Of a DNA stretch of 64,000 bases, positions 60,183-64,000 are shown one piece after another. Under the pieces are notes generated by a model. The model was given only the letters and a program-made list of their open reading frames with translations, was not told the origin of the DNA and did no database searches. This DNA comes from an uncultured Clostridia bacterium (GTDB lineage: Bacteria; Bacillota; Clostridia; Christensenellales; Borkfalkiaceae): NCBI GenBank assembly GCA_934271255.1, contig CAKQQS010000008.1, forward strand, positions 1-64,000, written 5' to 3'. The translations under genes and the position numbers were made by a program. Position 1 is the first letter of the stretch. Each line of letters starts with the position of its first letter.

Positions 60183-60227
60183 TCACATTCACCTTCCTTT
60201 GCCCTTGGCGTTTTTCATAGCCTATTA

Positions 60228-60256
60228 AGTATACCAAACCTGAACGCGTATGTCAA
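60228..60256 (-). promoter_or_regulatory. Promoter of rpsU
   Basis: TTGACA (60251-60256), a 17-base spacer and TATACT (60228-60233) on the minus strand. Confidence 0.9.
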
Positions 60257-60282
60257 GGTTTTTAACTTATTTTTTCCATTTT

Positions 60283-61761
60283 TTAATCGCCCAAAGTTTT
60301 TCTTACCGCCGTTTTCCAACCCGTTATTTTTTCGATTCGTTCTTTTCGTTTTATCTCGGGTTTATATTCGGTATCCCCCGTTTTGTTGGCGATAATCTCG
60401 GACGCGTCTTTATAAAACCCGCTCGTAAGCCCCGCAAGATACACCGCGCCCGAAGCGGTGCTTTCGATAGATTCGGGTTTAATTACCGATACTCCCAAAA
60501 CGTCCGCCTGAAACTGCGTCAAAAATCCGTTCACGCTGGCTCCGCCGTCCACCCTTAATCCGCGTATCTTTTTACCCGAATCGCATTCCATAGCCTTTAC
60601 CACGTCGTACACCTGATACGCTATGCTTTCGAGCGTCGCTCTTACTATATGCGCGGAAGTAGTCGCTCTCGTGATTCCCGTTATAATCCCCCGCGCGTTG
60701 CTGTCCCAGTAGGGCGCGCCGAGTCCGACGAACGCGGGAACGACGTACACGCCGTCCGTATCTTTTACGCTTTTCGCGACGGCTTCCGAGTCTTTCGCTT
60801 CTTTTATAAGTCCCAAACCTTCTTTAAGCCACTTGACCGCCGCCCCGCCGACGAAAACGCTGCCTTCCAACGCAAACGGCGGTTTGCCCGTAGACGCGCC
60901 GAGCGTGGTAAGTAACCCGTGTTTGCTGTTTATACGTTTGTCGCCCGTGTTCATAAGCAAAAAACAGCCCGTGCCGTAAGTCGTTTTGCACTCGCCTTCT
61001 TTCCAGCACGTTTGACCGAACAACGCGCTTTGCTGATCGCCTACGAGCGCGCAAACGGGTATTTCCGTACCCAAAAAACTTGCGTCCGTTACGCCGAAAT
61101 TATACCCCGACGGTTTAACTTCGGGCAGTATCTTTGCGGGAACGTCGAAAATGCGCAACAACTCTTCGTCCCATTTAAGGTCGCGAATGTTAAACAGCAT
61201 GGTTCTTGAAGCGTTGGTATAGTCCGTGTAATAAGATTTTCCTTTCGTCAGATGCCACAGCAAGAACGTGTCGACGGTGCCGAATAAAAGTTCTCCCTTT
61301 TCAGCCCGCTTTCTCGCCCCTTTGACGTTGGATAAAATCCAGTTTATTTTGCTAGCCGAAAAATAGGCGTCGACTTTAAGCCCCGTCTTTTTATATATCT
61401 TTTTACCGTATTCTCTCTCTATCTTTTCGCAATAGTCGGCTGTTCTTCTACATTGCCACACGATAGCGTTATATACGGGTTTTCCCGTCTTCTTATCCCA
61501 TATAATCGTCGTTTCGCGCTGATTCGCTATTCCTATGCAGTCGATGTCGTTCGCGTCGATTTCAGCCTTTAAAAGGGCTTCTTTCATAACGCCGATCTGA
61601 GAATCCAAAATGTCGCGCGGGTCGTGTTCCACCCAACCGTTGTCCGTATATATCTGGTCGAACTCGCGTTGAGCGATGCTTACAATTTTTCCGTTTCTGT
61701 CAAATATTATCGCTCTCGAACTCGTAGTCCCCTGATCGAGCGCCAACAAGTATTTTTTCAT
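60283..61761 (-). CDS. glpK: Glycerol kinase
   Basis: The 492-residue cytoplasmic enzyme makes glycerol-3-phosphate from glycerol and ATP. It has the FGGY-family pattern: LALDQGTTSSRAI (6-18), NQRETTIIWDKKTGKPVYNAIVWQCRRT (79-106), TYGTGCFLLMNTG, and LRVDGGASVNGFLTQFQAD with SGAVYLAGL near the end. The length is normal. It follows rsmI with one base between, so it is co-transcribed with two RNA methyltransferase genes, an unusual partner. No glycerol facilitator or glpD is seen. Confidence 0.97.
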   Translation of the reverse strand: MKKYLLALDQGTTSSRAIIFDRNGKIVSIAQREFDQIYTDNGWVEHDPRDILDSQIGVMKEALLKAEIDANDIDCIGIANQRETTIIWDKKTGKPVYNAIVWQCRRTADYCEKIEREYGKKIYKKTGLKVDAYFSASKINWILSNVKGARKRAEKGELLFGTVDTFLLWHLTKGKSYYTDYTNASRTMLFNIRDLKWDEELLRIFDVPAKILPEVKPSGYNFGVTDASFLGTEIPVCALVGDQQSALFGQTCWKEGECKTTYGTGCFLLMNTGDKRINSKHGLLTTLGASTGKPPFALEGSVFVGGAAVKWLKEGLGLIKEAKDSEAVAKSVKDTDGVYVVPAFVGLGAPYWDSNARGIITGITRATTSAHIVRATLESIAYQVYDVVKAMECDSGKKIRGLRVDGGASVNGFLTQFQADVLGVSVIKPESIESTASGAVYLAGLTSGFYKDASEIIANKTGDTEYKPEIKRKERIEKITGWKTAVRKTLGD

Positions 61762-61762
61762 C

Positions 61763-62563
61763 TCAGTCCCCTATCGTGTATTTATATAACTCGCTTTTGG
61801 CAACGCCGCGTTCTTTGGCTGCCTTTTTTAAAGCGTCCATTTTGGACAACCCTTTGTTTACGTAATAGTCGATATGCTCTTTCTCGCTTAAATCAAGAAG
61901 CGGGTTTTCTTTTTCCGCCGCCCCGTCGACTATCAGAACGAATTCGCCCCTTTCTTCTACTTCGGGAAACTCGCTCAAATTAAAAGTTACCGCCTTTTCG
62001 TGTATCTTCGTTATTTCTTTCACAAGACACGCCTTTCTCTCGCCGAACACGGAAAACACGTCCTTAACGTCCTTTCTCAAATTGTGCGGAGCGACGTAAA
62101 AAATAACCGAGCAGGTAACGTCTTTGTATTTTTCCAGATTTGCTTTTCTCGATTTGTTTTCGTCCAAAAAACCGTAAAAGCAAAACTTGTCCGCGTTCAT
62201 GCCCGAAAGCACCAACGCCGAAAGTCCCGCGTTCGCGCCCGGAACGACGGTAAAGTCCACGTTGTTTTCCCTTAACAGTTTCGTGAGTTTGTTGCCCGGA
62301 TCGCTGATTACGGGCATACCCGCGTCGCTTACCACCGCGACCGTTTTGCCTTGATTTACAAGTTCCATTATCTTGGGCGCTTCCGTGTTCTCGTTGAACT
62401 TATGGTAAGAAATAAGCGGTTTTTTTATATCGTAAAAGTTAAGCAGTTTTAACGTATGCCGCGTGTCTTCGCACGCGATGACGTCCGCCTCTTTCAGCGT
62501 TTCCAAAGCCCTTAACGTTATGTCTTTCAGGTTGCCGATAGGCGTCGCTACAAAATAAAGCAT
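61763..62563 (-). CDS. rsmI: 16S rRNA (cytidine-1402 2'-O)-methyltransferase
   Basis: The 266-residue enzyme uses S-adenosylmethionine to methylate C1402 in the decoding site. Family motifs are LYFVATPIGNLKDIT (2-16), ACEDTRHTLKLL (30-41), VVSDAGMPVISDPG (77-90) and VPGANAGLSALVLSG. The C-terminal HTH-like tail (GLSKMDALKKAAKERGVAKSELYKY) is also typical. It is one base after the N6-methyltransferase gene, matching the order near yaaT in Bacillus. Confidence 0.97.
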   Translation of the reverse strand: MLYFVATPIGNLKDITLRALETLKEADVIACEDTRHTLKLLNFYDIKKPLISYHKFNENTEAPKIMELVNQGKTVAVVSDAGMPVISDPGNKLTKLLRENNVDFTVVPGANAGLSALVLSGMNADKFCFYGFLDENKSRKANLEKYKDVTCSVIFYVAPHNLRKDVKDVFSVFGERKACLVKEITKIHEKAVTFNLSEFPEVEERGEFVLIVDGAAEKENPLLDLSEKEHIDYYVNKGLSKMDALKKAAKERGVAKSELYKYTIGD

Positions 62564-62564
62564 A

Positions 62565-63227
62565 TCAGTTTATCACGGTCTTTTCTATCTTTAAACCGCT
62601 TTTACCCCCTTTTACCCCTTCGACGAGTATCAGATAAAGTTTTTCCCCGCCGTACACGAGCGCAAGTCTTTTCGGTTCGACGTTGACTTTTCTCATTTCG
62701 ACGAGTACGTCGGTAAGTCGTTCGGCTTTATGGCACATTGCGAATCTTCCGCCGAACTTCAACGCTTTCGCCGCCGATTTCGTAATGTCTGCAAGCGTCA
62801 ACTCTATCTCTTTTTTGCAAACGGCTATTTCTCTGTTTTCTATGTCTATCCCGCCGTTTTTCTTCTCGTACGGCGGATTGCATAAAATAAGCGAAAACTT
62901 TTCGTTGTAGCGGTCGGGTACGTCTTGCAGTCTGACGTTCTCGCCGAAAAACTTGTTTTCGAGTCCGTTGAGTTTAACGCTTTCCATACTCATATCGAAC
63001 AAGGATTTTTGCATTTCAAACATAGTAACGCTCGATATTTTGTCTTTGTTGAGCGCGTAAGTATGAATACCCACTATACCGCTTCCCGAACAAAAATCCG
63101 CAACTGCGTCTTTGGGTTTTACCGTTGCGAAACGCGACAAAAGAACGCTGTCCGAAGTAAATCTGTAAAGCGCGTCGTCCTGTATTATTTTTAAGTTGTC
63201 GATACCTAACTCTTCTATTACTCTCAT
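62565..63227 (-). CDS. N6-adenine methyltransferase, TrmN6/YabB-like
   Basis: The 220-residue enzyme has the SAM motif VADFCSGSGIVGIHTYAL (about 43-60) and the amino-methylating motif LILCNPPYEKKNGG (about 113-126). The N-terminal DDALYRFTSDSVLLSRFA pattern is that of the YabB/TrmN6 group, which methylates A37 of tRNA-Val in enterobacteria. The exact RNA target here is not known. It is upstream of rsmI in one operon. Confidence 0.93.
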   Translation of the reverse strand: MRVIEELGIDNLKIIQDDALYRFTSDSVLLSRFATVKPKDAVADFCSGSGIVGIHTYALNKDKISSVTMFEMQKSLFDMSMESVKLNGLENKFFGENVRLQDVPDRYNEKFSLILCNPPYEKKNGGIDIENREIAVCKKEIELTLADITKSAAKALKFGGRFAMCHKAERLTDVLVEMRKVNVEPKRLALVYGGEKLYLILVEGVKGGKSGLKIEKTVIN

Positions 63228-63263
63228 ATTCTCTTAACGTCGTTTCGTTTATCGTCGTTTAAA

Positions 63264-63294
63264 CGAAAAAAGGCACGGCAAAATACCGCGCCTT
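63264..63294 (-). terminator. Terminator of the ferredoxin gene
   Basis: Stem AAGGCACGG with CCGCGCCTT (63270-63278 and 63286-63294, one G-U). On the minus strand TTTTTTCGTTT follows. Confidence 0.8.
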
Positions 63295-63308
63295 AATTTC
63301 CTTTAATC

Positions 63309-63479
63309 TTACTCTTCGCTGATAGCGTTAACCGGACAACCCGCAGCGCAAGAGCCGCAAGAAATGCACGTATCGGCGTCGATTTCGTAATGAGTATCGC
63401 CCATAGCGATAGCGCTAACGGGACAGTTTTCCGCGCATGCGCCGCATGCTACGCAATCATCACTTATTTTGTATGCCAT
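63309..63479 (-). CDS. 2[4Fe-4S] ferredoxin
   Basis: The 56-residue clostridial-type ferredoxin has two full cluster motifs, CVACGACAENCP (9-20) and CISCGSCAAGCP (38-49). GGAGGT precedes the ATG. It is a small cytoplasmic electron carrier for enzymes such as pyruvate:ferredoxin oxidoreductase and [FeFe] hydrogenases, including those encoded at 11-15 kb. It has its own promoter and terminator and lies between ricT and the methyltransferase genes. Confidence 0.97.
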   Translation of the reverse strand: MAYKISDDCVACGACAENCPVSAIAMGDTHYEIDADTCISCGSCAAGCPVNAISEE

Positions 63480-63511
63480 AATCTTTTACCTCCGCTAGTT
63501 TTTACTTTTCT

Positions 63512-63540
63512 ATTGTATCACACTTTTATTTCATTTTCAA
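63512..63540 (-). promoter_or_regulatory. Promoter of the ferredoxin gene
   Basis: TTGAAA (63535-63540), a 17-base spacer and TACAAT (63512-63517) on the minus strand. Confidence 0.8.
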
Positions 63541-63543
63541 GCC

Positions 63544-64000
63544 TTAATCCAAGATTTCTTGAATTTCTTTTGAAAGTTCGTCGTTTGACGGCAGTTCTTG
63601 TTTGGTTTTGAACTTAACGTCTTTAAGCGCAAAGTTTTTATACACCATAGACCCGTCGTTTTTCTCTATTCTCACGCTCACTTCGAACTTTAACATATTG
63701 TTGGCGATAACCATACCCTTTCCGTCGGGAGTATCCACGACGCTGCCGAGTTTGGGCATTTTTTTATACGCTTCGCTATAATACCCGTCTTCGTATTCAA
63801 GACAGCACATAAGTCTTCCGCAAAGCCCGCTTATCTTACTCGGGTTAAGCGAAAGCCCTTGCGTTTTCGCCATTTTTATGCTTACCTTTTTGAAATCGGG
63901 CATACACGACGCGCAACAACATTCTCTGCCGCACGGCGCGATTCCGCCGAGCATTTTCGTTTCGTCCCTGATGCCTATCTGACGAAGTTCTATCCTTATA
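63544..64000 (-). CDS. ricT: PSP1-domain protein RicT (YaaT), 5' part outside the window
   Basis: The frame is open from the right edge to TAA at 63544, giving about 152 residues of C-terminal part. The first ATG inside (63954) is not the start, because family sequence continues upstream of it (IRIELRQIGIRDETKMLGGI). The Cys-rich segment CGRECCCASCMPDF and GLCGRLMCCLEYEDGYY is diagnostic; these cysteines hold Fe-S clusters in the Bacillus RicA-RicF-RicT complex, which guides mRNA processing. In Bacillus the gene follows holB, which would lie beyond the edge. Confidence 0.94.
   Translation of the reverse strand, partial: IRIELRQIGIRDETKMLGGIAPCGRECCCASCMPDFKKVSIKMAKTQGLSLNPSKISGLCGRLMCCLEYEDGYYSEAYKKMPKLGSVVDTPDGKGMVIANNMLKFEVSVRIEKNDGSMVYKNFALKDVKFKTKQELPSNDELSKEIQEILD

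Noticed and set aside
59917..60395. Plus-strand frame across the rpsU region
   Set aside because: It is antisense to rpsU, a well-supported ribosomal protein gene with its own promoter and terminator.
1..64000. CRISPR array, insertion sequence or prophage
   Set aside because: No short regularly spaced repeats, no transposase or integrase, and no phage structural genes were seen. The repeats present are all in-frame parts of surface-protein genes.

Overview
The window looks like chromosome from an uncultured, low-to-mid GC member of the Clostridia (Bacillota). This rests on content, not on a search: ricT next to an N6-adenine methyltransferase and rsmI (order as in Bacillus), a Rex-AdhE-[FeFe]-hydrogenase operon, CUT1 sugar transporters, InlB-type repeat lipoproteins, strong AGGAGG ribosome sites and TTGACA-N17-TATAAT promoters. 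The profile is that of a hydrogen-producing fermenter of plant or host glycans in a gut-like habitat.

Layout. 1-9.6 kb: a leftward glycan-uptake operon (solute-binding lipoprotein, glycosidase-like lipoprotein, MalF-type permease, secreted lectin-like protein, MalG-type permease, repeat-containing secreted protein) behind a ROK repressor with a clear paired operator. 9.8-11.1 kb: a candidate structured RNA, tRNA-Ala(CGC) and a small lipoprotein. 11.2-20.1 kb: an eight-gene leftward operon rex, adhE, APH-like kinase, two thioredoxin-fold mini-ferredoxins, a PAS-containing sensory [FeFe] hydrogenase, a SpoIIE-type phosphatase and a group-B-like [FeFe] hydrogenase. It joins NADH sensing, ethanol formation and probable H2 sensing. 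20.3-29.7 kb: a LysR regulator and three surface proteins built from YDG and InlB-like repeats. 30.1-33.5 kb: an orphan solute-binding protein with a membrane-anchored LuxR regulator, then an MmcQ/YjbR gene broken by an in-frame stop.

33.6-50.3 kb is mostly sugar catabolism: an AraC regulator divergent from a metallo-beta-lactamase-fold lactonase, an enolase-superfamily dehydratase and an SDR; an Lpl-type transporter operon with a cytoplasmic GH-A glycosidase and polysaccharide deacetylase; a second, lipoprotein deacetylase; a GH1 beta-glucosidase; a GH94 cellobiose phosphorylase; and a GH36 alpha-galactosidase. 50.4-57.7 kb holds two very large secreted, membrane-anchored proteins, one a glycosidase with SLH-like repeats. 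58.2-64 kb returns to housekeeping: tRNA-Ser(CGA), two unknown genes, rpsU, glpK, rsmI, an N6-adenine methyltransferase, ferredoxin and the 3' part of ricT.

Secreted and lipid-anchored proteins bind and trim glycans outside. CUT1 permeases import oligosaccharides; no ATPase gene is present, so one must be shared from elsewhere. Cytoplasmic hydrolases and a phosphorylase split them, and the Rex operon disposes of the reducing power as ethanol and H2. Several start codons differ from the longest open frame, because Shine-Dalgarno sites and signal peptides point to an internal start. The strongest leads for something new are the kinase/phosphatase/sensory-hydrogenase operon, the SBP-LuxR pair, the promoter-to-terminator RNA at about 9.85 kb, and the interrupted MmcQ gene.
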